A stretch of DNA of 64,000 nt from Lachnospiraceae bacterium (GTDB lineage: Bacteria; Bacillota; Clostridia; Lachnospirales; Lachnospiraceae). Below are positions 43,323 through 52,156 of this stretch, piece by piece. The translations under genes were made by a program, and so were the position numbers. The stretch is taken from NCBI GenBank assembly GCA_017527205.1, contig JAFXQK010000013.1, positions 1 to 64,000 of the forward strand, given 5' to 3'. The notes under the pieces are model-generated. The model had not been told where the DNA came from. It worked only from the letters and a program-made list of their open reading frames with translations, and did no database searches. Within the stretch, counting starts at the first letter, position 1, and each line of letters starts with the position of its first letter.

Positions 43323-44735
43323 TTATTCTTTATCAGGAAGAATCGCATTCAGAAGAATGCCAATCAGTGCTCCAGCGGCAAGACCCGTAACAAGGATGGT
43401 GGTAGGCTTGCCTGCAATGATGAGAGGAATCTTAATCGCTCCGTCTCCATAAAACGTATTAAACTTGATGCCAATGGACAACACCAGGATCAAGGCAGCG
43501 ATGATAACATTGCGGCTCTTCGTGAAATCAACCTTAGCCTCCACGATGTTGCGAACGCCGACTGCAGAAATCATACCATACAGTACCAGGGACACACCAC
43601 CAACGGTTGCGGTAGGCATGCTGCCGATAACAGCCGCAAACTTCGGACAGAAGGAGAACAGAATTGCAAAGCCTGCTGCAAGGCGGATGACCAAGGGATC
43701 ATACACCTTCGTCAGGGATAGTACGCCCGTATTCTCACCATAGGTCGTGTTTGCAGGTGCGCCAAAAAGAGCTGCCAGAATCGTTGCAAGACCATCGCCC
43801 AAAAGGGTTCTGTGCAAACCGGGATCCTCTACAAAATTTCTGCCTACCGTAGAAGAAATCGCGGAAATGTCTCCCATGTGCTCCACAATCGTTGCAAGGG
43901 CAATGGGTACAATGGTTATGATGGCAGTAATCAGAAGACCAGTATTGCCGTCCTTAAAGGCCCAGAATGCGGTGCTCTCGAAATGGATGGGAAGTCCGAT
44001 CCAATCCGCTGTTGCCACCTTGGCAAAGTCTACCTCTCCAAGTGCAACGGCAACCAAATAGGAACCGATGACGCCAATAATGATCGGCACGATCTTAACC
44101 ATGCCCTTGCCCCAAATATTGCAAACAAGAATCAAGATAATGGCGGCAAATGCAATAATCCAATTATCCGCACAGCTGTCCAAAGCTGTCTGGGAAAGCG
44201 TAAGTCCGATGGCAATGATAAGGGGTCCCGTTACGATGGGCGGGAAGAATTTCATTACCTTTCCACTTCCAAAGACCTTGATCAGCGCTGACAAAATCAA
44301 ATACAGAAGTCCTGCACAGGCAACGCCGACACAGGCATAGGGTAACAGATTTGCCTCACCCTTCGGTGCAATGGCAAAATATCCAGGAAGAAAAGCAAAG
44401 GAGGAACCGAGAAATGCCGGAACCTTTCTCTTTGTCAAAAAGTGGAATAACAAGGTGCCGAGACCAGCGAATAATAATGTCGTGGATACGTCCAAGCCCG
44501 TCAGCATGGGTACCAGGATCGTTGCGCCAAACATGGCAAACATGTGCTGTAATCCAAGCATGGCAACCTTCGGTGCACCTAAGCTTCTCGCGTCATAGAT
44601 GCCGTCCGATGCCTGTTTCGGACTGGAATTCTTAGCGCTGGAACTCGGTTTTACGTTGGAATTTTGACTAGCGTTTGCACTTTGTTTTGCGTTTGGATTT
44701 TTGTTCTGATTTGAAGAATTGTTCTTCTTACTCAT
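43323..44735 (-). CDS. Uracil/xanthine permease of the NCS2 family
   Basis: 470 residues. After an Asn/Ser/Lys-rich N-terminus of about 45 residues, the NCS2 core has about 14 membrane segments, starting VAMLGLQHMFAMFGATILVP, with FLGSSFAFLPG and the conserved GDGLATILAALFGAPANTTYGENTG-type loop (AALFGAPANTTYGEN). This pattern fits UraA/PyrP uracil carriers better than xanthine carriers. The low-complexity N-terminal tail is not part of the usual fold. GGGGGAGG precedes the ATG. Single gene. Confidence 0.9.
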   Translation of the reverse strand: MSKKNNSSNQNKNPNAKQSANASQNSNVKPSSSAKNSSPKQASDGIYDARSLGAPKVAMLGLQHMFAMFGATILVPMLTGLDVSTTLLFAGLGTLLFHFLTKRKVPAFLGSSFAFLPGYFAIAPKGEANLLPYACVGVACAGLLYLILSALIKVFGSGKVMKFFPPIVTGPLIIAIGLTLSQTALDSCADNWIIAFAAIILILVCNIWGKGMVKIVPIIIGVIGSYLVAVALGEVDFAKVATADWIGLPIHFESTAFWAFKDGNTGLLITAIITIVPIALATIVEHMGDISAISSTVGRNFVEDPGLHRTLLGDGLATILAALFGAPANTTYGENTGVLSLTKVYDPLVIRLAAGFAILFSFCPKFAAVIGSMPTATVGGVSLVLYGMISAVGVRNIVEAKVDFTKSRNVIIAALILVLSIGIKFNTFYGDGAIKIPLIIAGKPTTILVTGLAAGALIGILLNAILPDKE

Positions 44736-44904
44736 TGATTTTTCCTCCCCCTAAAATCCTCTTCTTGTGTCTTGAGGGCTACGCACCCTTTATCACTTTA
44801 GCACGCTTCCCAAGGCATCGTCAAGCCCTATGTTCCGCCTTACGAAGGTTTTTTCAGGAATTGTTTCCGCATGTTTCTTTCGATTTGTTTTCGGTATTTT
44901 CATG

Positions 44905-45885
44905 TCAAGGCAGCGCATGTGTTTTTAGAAAATCCGTCCAAAGCGGAACATATTTTGCTTTGAGGTGTATGCCGTCCGTGGTGTAGGTCGGATTCATTCC
45001 CCCGCTTTCATCCGTGACTGCTTCATTGACGTCGAGATAGAAAACGGTGACACCATCCGCAAGCGTCTGCAAGGCTTGATTCCGCTCCATAATGCCCCGA
45101 TTGGTCACGAAATCTCCCTTTTCCGCGCGCTTTTGCGTGACAAGCATGATGCTTTGGATGATAATCTTTGCATTTGGCTGAAGCTCGCGGATGCGTGAAA
45201 TGACCTCGCCATAGGTTTCCGCAAAACGCTGCGTCGTTCCAATGTCAAGCTCATTAATGCCTGTCATCAGATAGATCTTGCCAAATTGCCGTTGCCCTAA
45301 AGCCTCCTCCACGGAAATCTTTTTCATCTGCCCCGGAACCTCAACATATTTTGCCGTCAAAATCCGAAAGATATTGAGTCCCTCATAAGCGTAAAACGTC
45401 GCGTGCTCCTGCAAATTTCCATAATCGCGAAGTCCGACAATGCGGGAATCGCCGATAAACAATGCATCATCAAAATAGCTCTCATCAACGGTCTGCCAGA
45501 GAACCTCCGTCACACTCTGGCCATCCGTTCCTTGCCCTTCCGCTCCCTGACCATTTACACCATCACCGCCAATCCCCTCACCAGTACCATCCCCCAGGGG
45601 ATCCTCAGGGTCTCCACCTGGTCCGTTGAGCGGATCATCCTCCTGTTCGCCAACGTCCTTGCCCTGCGCGTCACTGTTTTGGGGCCACTTTCCCGTCCAT
45701 GACTCCTCATTCCCCGAGGTCGTCCCCTCTACGCCAAGGAATGCCTGCAGCTCATAAACAATCCTCCTGGCAGGCTTTTCATACAAATCCCACCGCTTGG
45801 TCACTCCAAAAAAGACAATGCCGAACAGGAGCAAAAAAAAGAGAATTTCATATCGTTTGAAAAAATGTTCCTTTTTGCCTTCCAT
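44905..45885 (-). CDS. Membrane-anchored SGNH/GDSL hydrolase
   Basis: 326 residues. One N-terminal helix (about 13-30) is followed by a Gly/Asp-rich linker (about 75-120). An SGNH domain has FIGDSRIVGLRDYG with the nucleophile Ser, YLMTGINELDIG with the Gly/Asn block and TTDGIHLKAKY with the catalytic Asp-x-x-His. It acts outside the cell. It lies thirteen bases after an MBOAT gene, the arrangement used for O-acylation of wall polymers (DltD- or PatB-like). It probably transfers or removes acyl groups. Confidence 0.85.
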   Translation of the reverse strand: MEGKKEHFFKRYEILFFLLLFGIVFFGVTKRWDLYEKPARRIVYELQAFLGVEGTTSGNEESWTGKWPQNSDAQGKDVGEQEDDPLNGPGGDPEDPLGDGTGEGIGGDGVNGQGAEGQGTDGQSVTEVLWQTVDESYFDDALFIGDSRIVGLRDYGNLQEHATFYAYEGLNIFRILTAKYVEVPGQMKKISVEEALGQRQFGKIYLMTGINELDIGTTQRFAETYGEVISRIRELQPNAKIIIQSIMLVTQKRAEKGDFVTNRGIMERNQALQTLADGVTVFYLDVNEAVTDESGGMNPTYTTDGIHLKAKYVPLWTDFLKTHALP

Positions 45886-45897
45886 TCTAATTCCTCA

Positions 45898-47250
45898 TTA
45901 AAAATTCAAATATAAAAAGGGATTGCTGCCTGCTGCCAAAATCTTCCACACACAGAGCCAGAACAGCCCTGCCAACAGCACGCTCATCCATAGTTTCTTA
46001 TTCCATTTCTCAAAAACCACTTCCACAATACCCGTACAACACACCATGCCCAATAGTAAGGCAATCCAATGTCGTTTTAGGCAAATCAGATAGTCCATCG
46101 GATTTCCGTTGATTGGATCTCCAACGCCAAACATTCTCAGCAAATATGCCTGTAATTCATGAATGTCCGGAATGGCAAACAGCATCCAAGAAATCGGGAT
46201 CACAAACCAAAGCCAGAGGTGCGGTAACACCTTTAGCTTCTTTACAAAGCGCATGCGGTCAAAGAGTCGCTCCAACACAATGCAAAGCCATAGAAAGACG
46301 CCCCAAAGGAAGAAATTGGCGCTCACGCCATGCCAAAAGCCCGTCAGGAGCCAAACAGCCAATAAGTTCATGATTGTCCGCCCCTCGCCAAGCCGATTCC
46401 CGCCCAGCTGGAAATAAACATATTTACGGAACCAATGTCCCATGGTGATATGCCAGCGTCTGTAAAAATCCCGCACGGAACGCGCCAAATAGGGAAGATG
46501 GAAATTCTCCGGCAGTTCGAAGCCCGTCATCCTTCCAAGGCCCACGGCCATCAGGGAATAGCCGTAAAAGTTAAAATACAGCATCAGGGAATAGCCAAGC
46601 GCACCAAGCCATGCATAGCGCCAGGTAACGCTCTCATACCCCGTCTTTCCGACCTCTGCCCAAAGAATGCCAATACGGTCCGCAAGAAGTGTTTTCAACG
46701 CTAGACCCAGAATAAAGGTCTTTATGCCATCGGTAAATCTCTCTGCATCGATCCTGCGCTCCCTGAGCGCATCCCTAAGACTCGCGTATGGCGTAATTGG
46801 TCCAGAAACAAGCTTGGGAAACATGCCAAGATATGTGACGAATCGAATCAAGCTCTGCTCTGCGGGAATTTCTCCTGCATGCACGTCGACCAAATAAGAA
46901 AGCACCTGAAAGGTATAAAAACTAAGACCCAGCGGAAGCCCGGTCATCCATAGCTTAAAATGACATAAGACTGCCAAATTGCCAATGACAGCCAAAAGAT
47001 AAAGCCTGTCCTTCCTTTTCTTTTTGACCCCTTCCATTGCTTCGCCCGTAGAATCCAGGAATTTTCCCAGCAGGAAATTGATCACAATGGACAGTGGCAA
47101 AAGCCACGCATACTTCCACTCTCCCTGTAAATAAAAAAGATAGCTTCCCGTAATCAACGTCACGTTCTTGAGCGACCTTGGAGTGATCAGATAGATTAGG
47201 AAAAAGATAGGAATAAAATATAATAAAAAAGTCAGACTACTAAATTCCAA
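45898..47250 (-). CDS. MBOAT family acyltransferase (AlgI/DltB-like)
   Basis: 450 residues with about ten to twelve membrane segments. The N-terminus EFSSLTFLLYFIPIFFLIY and the catalytic His in LTGFWHGVSANFFLWG are diagnostic; RRWHITMGHWFRKYVYF is the conserved second motif. It passes an activated acyl group across the membrane to an outer acceptor. The start codon is TTG, since the M-x-FSSLTFL family start begins exactly there with AGGA ten bases before it, and no ATG lies nearby. Partners are the SGNH protein and an acyl carrier protein. Confidence 0.9.
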   Translation of the reverse strand: MEFSSLTFLLYFIPIFFLIYLITPRSLKNVTLITGSYLFYLQGEWKYAWLLPLSIVINFLLGKFLDSTGEAMEGVKKKRKDRLYLLAVIGNLAVLCHFKLWMTGLPLGLSFYTFQVLSYLVDVHAGEIPAEQSLIRFVTYLGMFPKLVSGPITPYASLRDALRERRIDAERFTDGIKTFILGLALKTLLADRIGILWAEVGKTGYESVTWRYAWLGALGYSLMLYFNFYGYSLMAVGLGRMTGFELPENFHLPYLARSVRDFYRRWHITMGHWFRKYVYFQLGGNRLGEGRTIMNLLAVWLLTGFWHGVSANFFLWGVFLWLCIVLERLFDRMRFVKKLKVLPHLWLWFVIPISWMLFAIPDIHELQAYLLRMFGVGDPINGNPMDYLICLKRHWIALLLGMVCCTGIVEVVFEKWNKKLWMSVLLAGLFWLCVWKILAAGSNPFLYLNF

Positions 47251-47412
47251 TGTTTCGCGTCCTATTCATAAAATACGTTCAGGGCAGCTGCCCTTGAGAG
47301 TTTACTTGCAAGATCCAAGCACTGACACAAGAAAAACAAAAAGACGATCCCGCGCCGACAAATCCATCGTCACCAGAATCGTCCCTCCCAAAGCTTTCCC
47401 CTGACACCTTTC

Positions 47413-47646
47413 TTACTCGTCTAATTTCTGAATCAAGTCATACATATCGTCAGCGGAATTAAAATTCTCAGCCGTCACAAGCTCTGCCGGAATCGTTACT
47501 CCAAATTGATCCTCAATTTCAGAAACAATGGAATCCAAATCATAGGAATCCAAAATTTTATCATCAACGAGTCTGTCCTCAGTTTCGAAATCTACGTCGG
47601 GAAATAAACCAGTCAGAATCTCTAATAAATCATCCATTTCATTCAT
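47413..47646 (-). CDS. Acyl carrier protein, DltC-like
   Basis: 77 residues from the ATG at 47646. The frame can be read further to 47709, but the ACP fold and the usual length fit the shorter start. The phosphopantetheine site is ILDSYDLDSIV, with the Ser in DSY, like the ILDS of DltC rather than the DSL of fatty-acid ACP. It is very acidic. It lies 160 bases before the MBOAT gene and probably delivers the acyl group to it. No DltA-type ligase is in the window. Confidence 0.85.
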   Translation of the reverse strand: MNEMDDLLEILTGLFPDVDFETEDRLVDDKILDSYDLDSIVSEIEDQFGVTIPAELVTAENFNSADDMYDLIQKLDE

Positions 47647-47837
47647 CTCACTTTCGCCTGATATTGCAAAACTCAATATAATACATTTTCCTTGACTCGT
47701 CAATACCATTTTTCATTTTACATAGGCAATTTCTGAACTTACTTTTCAGAGTACATTTTTAATAGTTTATTTTTCTGCGCATGTGTTCCCAGAAAATGCT
47801 CTCAAACCAAAAACACCAGGCACACCATTCCTTGAAT

Positions 47838-48611
47838 CTATGAAGTGGTCACGATGCTACGGTAAGCTTCCAGCCTCTTCTCGAACTGTGCGTAAAAGTC
47901 CTGGTCGCCATCATATGGAGTCAAAAAAAAGGTTTTTAGCAGAAACATGTTTAAGTTTTTTCCAAATGCTTCCTCTTCGTTTTCTAACTGCAGGCTTTCT
48001 GCCTGCTTCTGGATCTGATGCCAGGTTAAAATATATTGTTCATACTTAGGCAATTCCGGCACGTCGAGCCATTTGCTAACCTTAACCTTTGCCTTAGGGT
48101 GGTCACACTCGCTCTTTTGCAGGAAATAACGAAAGCCATCGCCCTCATAGTAGCGTCCCAGCGGGAACAAGCGACAAAGCCCAGGACGAAATGCATGAAT
48201 CGTACACCAGCCCTTTTCATCCAAGAAGGGACATTTTTCGTCCTCGTCCATGCCTTCCTGCTTCCCCTGACTAGCCATCGGTTCCATTCCTTCCCGTTTT
48301 GGCAAAGCACCCTCCGAATTTAAGTCAGTCCTCTGTGGTATACGATCCATTGGCTGCATTTTTAAATGGGGCACAATGACGCTGTCTACGACGCGAAGCG
48401 CAATCTTCCCCTCTGCAAGTAGCGTCTGGGCATCCTTCCCCAAACCCTTTTGGAATCGCCAGATATCATAGGGATCAAGCAGGATCGTATCTCCCATCTC
48501 ATGACAGCACCTGGAGCACCCCTGACATCCAAGGCAGTCGGCCTTTACCATGTCATTTGCCGTATATAACTTTCCATCGGAGATCTCCTCCAAGCTTATG
48601 TATCGTCTCAT
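47838..48611 (-). CDS. YkgJ family Cys-cluster protein
   Basis: 257 residues. The N-terminal cluster DCLGCQGCSRCCHEMGDTI and the later CPFLDEKGWCTIHAFRPGLC with CDHPKAK hold about eight Cys and form the zinc- or iron-binding core typical of this family. An acidic, variable insert (about 100-135) lies between them. The function is unknown; relatives are predicted to bind Zn or Fe-S. It is a single gene with AAGGCGGG before the ATG. Bases 48612-48777 contain only a loose inverted repeat. Confidence 0.85.
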   Translation of the reverse strand: MRRYISLEEISDGKLYTANDMVKADCLGCQGCSRCCHEMGDTILLDPYDIWRFQKGLGKDAQTLLAEGKIALRVVDSVIVPHLKMQPMDRIPQRTDLNSEGALPKREGMEPMASQGKQEGMDEDEKCPFLDEKGWCTIHAFRPGLCRLFPLGRYYEGDGFRYFLQKSECDHPKAKVKVSKWLDVPELPKYEQYILTWHQIQKQAESLQLENEEEAFGKNLNMFLLKTFFLTPYDGDQDFYAQFEKRLEAYRSIVTTS

Positions 48612-48777
48612 TGCCCGCCTTCCTGTCCTTCCCAGTCATCTCTTATTCACATCTTTACTTTAGAAAAAGCCCGATGGCTTCTTCCCAGGAATCATTTTAC
48701 TCGCATTTTCTGCGCTCGTCCATGTTTTTCCGTAAATCCCATAAAAAACATAGGGCAAGCCATCGAACCGTCTTTAC

Positions 48778-48815
48778 AAAAAAACTCCGTACAGGTCAAA
48801 CCTGCACGGAGTTTT
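48778..48815 (-). terminator. Terminator of the butyrate operon
   Basis: AAAACTCCGT-x-CAGGT pairs with ACCTG-x-ACGGAGTTTT, and the minus strand ends in TTTTTTTG. It lies about 55 bases after the etfA stop. Confidence 0.92.
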
Positions 48816-48870
48816 ATGAATGACTTATTTATTGCATGGATTCATTTGGCATTCAACGCATCAGCTTATC

Positions 48871-49914
48871 TTACTTTGCAGCAAGCTCTGCCTTCAGCTT
48901 CTCGGTCAGGGCAGGAACGATCTTGTTCAGGTCGCCTACGATGCCGTAGTCAGCCACGTCAAAGATGGGAGCACTCTCATCCTTGTTGATTGCGATGATG
49001 ATGTCGGACTCCTCCATACCAGCCAAGTGCTGGATGGCACCGGAGATACCGATTGCAAAGTAAACGTTAGGACGAACGGTCTTACCAGTCTGACCAACCT
49101 GCAGATCCTTGGGCTTCCAGCCGGCATCTACAACTGCACGAGAGCAGCTTACGGTTGCGCCAAGAACTGCTGCAAGATCATCAAGAATCTTGAAGTTCTC
49201 TGCGCTGCCAACTCCACGACCACCAGATACCAGAATCTTTGCGTCCATGATGTCAACGGTATCGGATACGGCCTTAACAACCTTCAGAATCTCAACATAC
49301 TTATTGTCAGGAGTAAATCCGGGATTGAACTCGATTACGTTTGCCTTTGCGCCGGCTTTCCTTTCACGCTTCTGCATTACGCCAGGACGTACGGTAGCCA
49401 TCTGAGGGCGGAAGTCAGGACAAGCAATCGTTGCGATGGTGTTACCGCCAAATGCAGGACGGGTCATCAGCAGCTGATTGTGCTTCTGCTCCTTGCCAGG
49501 GATGGGGTTGATGGGGAAGTCACCGATTTCCAGCTGGGTGCAGTCTGCGGTCAGACCAGTGTGGATTCTGGCAGATACGCGAGGACCCAGGTCACGGCCG
49601 ATTGCAGTTGCGCCTACCAGGAAGATCTCAGGCTTAAATTCCTTGATCACGGATGCAAGAGCATGAGCGTAAGGCTCAGTTCTGTAGTCCTTCAGCTCAG
49701 GATCGTCAACTACGATCACCTTGTCTGCGCCATACTCAGCCAGCTCATCTGCAAGGCCCTTTACGTCGCTACCAACCAATACAGCAGTTACCTCAGTGCC
49801 AAGAGCCTCAGCAAGATCCTTACCCTTGCCAATGAGCTCAAAGGCAATACTGTTCAGTACGTTGTCTACCTGCTGTGCGAAGACATATACGCCCTTATAT
49901 TCCTCTAAATTCAT
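48871..49914 (-). CDS. etfA: Electron transfer flavoprotein, alpha subunit
   Basis: 347 residues. The C-terminal FAD domain shows the ETF-alpha signature VSGGRGVGSAENF, CSRAVVDAGWKP, GQTGKTVRPNVYFAIGISGA and NKDESAPIFDVADYGIVGD. With EtfB it forms the flavoprotein that couples NADH oxidation to crotonyl-CoA and ferredoxin reduction with butyryl-CoA dehydrogenase (electron bifurcation). AGGAGG lies before the ATG. It is the last gene of the butyrate operon. Confidence 0.97.
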   Translation of the reverse strand: MNLEEYKGVYVFAQQVDNVLNSIAFELIGKGKDLAEALGTEVTAVLVGSDVKGLADELAEYGADKVIVVDDPELKDYRTEPYAHALASVIKEFKPEIFLVGATAIGRDLGPRVSARIHTGLTADCTQLEIGDFPINPIPGKEQKHNQLLMTRPAFGGNTIATIACPDFRPQMATVRPGVMQKRERKAGAKANVIEFNPGFTPDNKYVEILKVVKAVSDTVDIMDAKILVSGGRGVGSAENFKILDDLAAVLGATVSCSRAVVDAGWKPKDLQVGQTGKTVRPNVYFAIGISGAIQHLAGMEESDIIIAINKDESAPIFDVADYGIVGDLNKIVPALTEKLKAELAAK

Positions 49915-49940
49915 TTTTTTATCCTCCTAATTAAATTCGC

Positions 49941-50048
49941 TTCGCGAATGGAACGCTTCATTTGCTCTGCACCCATTTCGGCGATGAAAAATCTGTCTCA
50001 AATGCAGAGCCATAATTTTCATCGGGGTGCATCGCTGCATTCCGCGAA
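49941..50048 (-). repeat. Folded intergenic element between etfB and etfA
   Basis: Nested complementary blocks fill the gap: TTCGCGAATG with CATTCCGCGAA (outer), GCACCC with GGGGTGC, GCTCTGC with GCAGAGC, and GATGAAAAAT with ATTTTCATC. Some pairs overlap, so two alternative folds are possible. This is likely to be a mobile intergenic repeat or an RNA element that sets the ratio of the two subunits. Confidence 0.6.
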
Positions 50049-50051
50049 TAA

Positions 50052-50834
50052 TTAAATCACATGTCTTACTTTCAGCTTTTCAACAATGTAGTCAACGGAT
50101 TCGGTTACGTCCTTGTTAATCTTCTCGCCCTGGCCCTTACGAACCTTATCGGAAGCCTTTGCGATCTGGGTAGGTGATCCCTTCAGACCAAGGTTGGAAT
50201 CCTCAACGTCTACCAGATTAGCACGGCCCCATACGGTCAGCTCTGCATCACATGCATCAAAGATTCCGCCGGGAGTCATGTAACGAGGAGGATTCAGCTC
50301 TGCCAATGCAGTGATCAGGCAAGGCATCTTAGCCTTTAATACGTGATAACGATCATCGAACTGACGCTCAACGATTACGGAATCTCCGTCGATCTCGATC
50401 TTCTGTGCATAGGAGATTACGGGGATACCAAGATGCTCGGAAATCTGAGGACCAACCTGAGCGGTATCGCCATCAATTGCCTGACGGCCGGTGATGATCA
50501 GATCATACTCAAGATTACGGATGGCACCTGCCAGAGTCTGAGAGGTAGCCCAGGTATCAGCGCCGCCGAGTACTCTGTCGGTTACAAGGATTCCCTTGTC
50601 AGCGCCCATAGCCATAGCCTCGCGAAGCACGTCCTCAGCCTTGGGAAGACCCATGGTGATAACGGTAACCTCTGCACCGTACTGATCCTTTAATCTCAGT
50701 GCAGCCTCAAGACCTGCCTTGTCATCGGGGTTCATAATAGTCATCATCGCAGCTCTGTCCAGAGTACCGTCGGGATTGAACTTAACGCCGCCCTTGGTAT
50801 CAGGAACCTGCTTAATACAAACAACGATCTTCAT
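50052..50834 (-). CDS. etfB: Electron transfer flavoprotein, beta subunit
   Basis: 260 residues. MKIVVCIKQVPDT at the start, NPDDKAGLEAALRLKD and the adenosine-binding ITGRQAIDGDTAQVGP are standard for EtfB of bifurcating Etf-Bcd complexes. The gene lies between bcd and etfA. AAGGAG lies eight bases before the ATG. It is separated from etfA by a folded element of about 110 bases. Confidence 0.97.
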   Translation of the reverse strand: MKIVVCIKQVPDTKGGVKFNPDGTLDRAAMMTIMNPDDKAGLEAALRLKDQYGAEVTVITMGLPKAEDVLREAMAMGADKGILVTDRVLGGADTWATSQTLAGAIRNLEYDLIITGRQAIDGDTAQVGPQISEHLGIPVISYAQKIEIDGDSVIVERQFDDRYHVLKAKMPCLITALAELNPPRYMTPGGIFDACDAELTVWGRANLVDVEDSNLGLKGSPTQIAKASDKVRKGQGEKINKDVTESVDYIVEKLKVRHVI

Positions 50835-50887
50835 TGTATTTTCACTCCTTATAATTTTGATTTATTATGGTTTCTCAGCTTGCCGAC

Positions 50888-52054
50888 TTACTTCAGCAGA
50901 TTTGCGGAGATGACCATTCTCTGAACTTCGCTGGTGCCCTCGTAGATCTCAGTGATCTTTGCGTCACGCATCATGCGCTCTACTTCATACTCTCTGGTGT
51001 AACCATAACCACCGTGCAGCTGAACTGCCTTCGTGGTAACTTCCATTGCCATCTCTGCAGCGTACAGCTTAGCCATGGCTGCCTCTACGCTGTAAGAGGT
51101 CTTGTGATCCTTGGTGTACTGATCCTTTGTGGTTGCAGCCTTGTAAACCATGAACTGAGCAGCCTGAGCCTTGGTAGCCATGTCAGCCAGCTGGAACTGG
51201 GTGTTCTGGAAGGAACCGATGGCCTTGCCGAACTGCTTTCTCTCCTTAACATAAGCGATGGTTCTCTCAAGAGCGCCCTCACCAATACCCAGAGCCTGTG
51301 CAGCGATACCGATACGGCCGCCATCCAGGGTATGCATTGCGATGTTGAAGCCCTTGCCCTGCTGTCCCAAAAGGTTTGCCTTAGGGATGCGGCAATCGGT
51401 AAAGATCAGCTCGTAAGTGGAGGATCCGCGGATACCCATCTTCTTCTCCTTCGTACCGAAGGTGAAGCCGGGAGTGCCCTTCTCAACGATGAATGCGGAG
51501 ATCTCCTTCAGCATCTTACCGCGCTTCTCAACCATGCCGGTAACTGCGAAAATAACATAAACGTCTGCTTCCTTACCGTTGGTGATAAAGATCTTGGATC
51601 CGTTCAGAACCCACTCGTCGCCATCCAGAACGGCCTTGGTCTGCTGACCCTGTGCATCGGTACCGGCGCCGGGCTCGGTAAGACCGAATGCACCGATCTT
51701 TCTTCCTGCTGCAAGGTCAGGCAGGTACTTCTGCTTCTGCTCTTCCGTACCATAGGTAAGGATGGGATCGCAGCAGAGGGAGGTGTGTGCGGAAACGATA
51801 ACGCCCGTGGTGCCACAAACCTTGGACAGCTCCTCTACGCACATAGCGTAGGTCAGGATGTCACAGCCCTGTCCGCCGTACTCCTTGGGAATGGGAATAC
51901 CCATAAAACCAGCCTTTGCCATCTTCTCAACGGTTACGCGAGGGAACTCCTCGGTCTCGTCTACCTCGATTGCAAGAGGCTTTACTTCTTTCTCGGCAAA
52001 CTCTCTGAACAGAGTGCGTGCCATTTCATGCTTTTTGCTCAAAGTGAAATCCAT
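50888..52054 (-). CDS. bcd: Butyryl-CoA dehydrogenase
   Basis: 388 residues, the usual length. Acyl-CoA dehydrogenase motifs are present: GAFGLTEPGAGTDAQGQQT, FGTKEKKMGIRGSSTYEL, RKQFGKAIGSFQNTQFQLAD and the C-terminal DAKITEIYEGTSEVQR, where the Glu of YEGTSE is the catalytic base. It reduces crotonyl-CoA to butyryl-CoA with EtfAB. GGAGG precedes the ATG. A repeat element of about 50 bases lies between it and hbd. Confidence 0.96.
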   Translation of the reverse strand: MDFTLSKKHEMARTLFREFAEKEVKPLAIEVDETEEFPRVTVEKMAKAGFMGIPIPKEYGGQGCDILTYAMCVEELSKVCGTTGVIVSAHTSLCCDPILTYGTEEQKQKYLPDLAAGRKIGAFGLTEPGAGTDAQGQQTKAVLDGDEWVLNGSKIFITNGKEADVYVIFAVTGMVEKRGKMLKEISAFIVEKGTPGFTFGTKEKKMGIRGSSTYELIFTDCRIPKANLLGQQGKGFNIAMHTLDGGRIGIAAQALGIGEGALERTIAYVKERKQFGKAIGSFQNTQFQLADMATKAQAAQFMVYKAATTKDQYTKDHKTSYSVEAAMAKLYAAEMAMEVTTKAVQLHGGYGYTREYEVERMMRDAKITEIYEGTSEVQRMVISANLLK

Positions 52055-52085
52055 GATTTCTTTCCTCCATTATCTATTTATCTAC

Positions 52086-52138
52086 CCTCATTCAAGCCTT
52101 CCCCTCGAGGGGAAGGTGGCGCGCAGCGCCGGATGAGG
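52086..52138 (-). repeat. Three-stem intergenic repeat, copy 1 (hbd-bcd gap)
   Basis: The outer stem is CCTCAT/ATGAGG, the middle is the self-complementary CCTTCCCCTCGAGGGGAAGG, and the third is GGCGCGCAGCGCC. The same design is found at 53071. Elements with this GCCTTCCCC...GATGAGG pattern are common in Clostridia genomes. Confidence 0.85.
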
Positions 52139-52156
52139 TGTATTTATTCTGCTTTA

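Noticed and set aside
48668..48768. CGATGGCTT and AAGCCATCG repeat pair between the Cys-cluster gene and the butyrate terminator
   Set aside because: The loop is over 80 bases and no regulatory context is evident.
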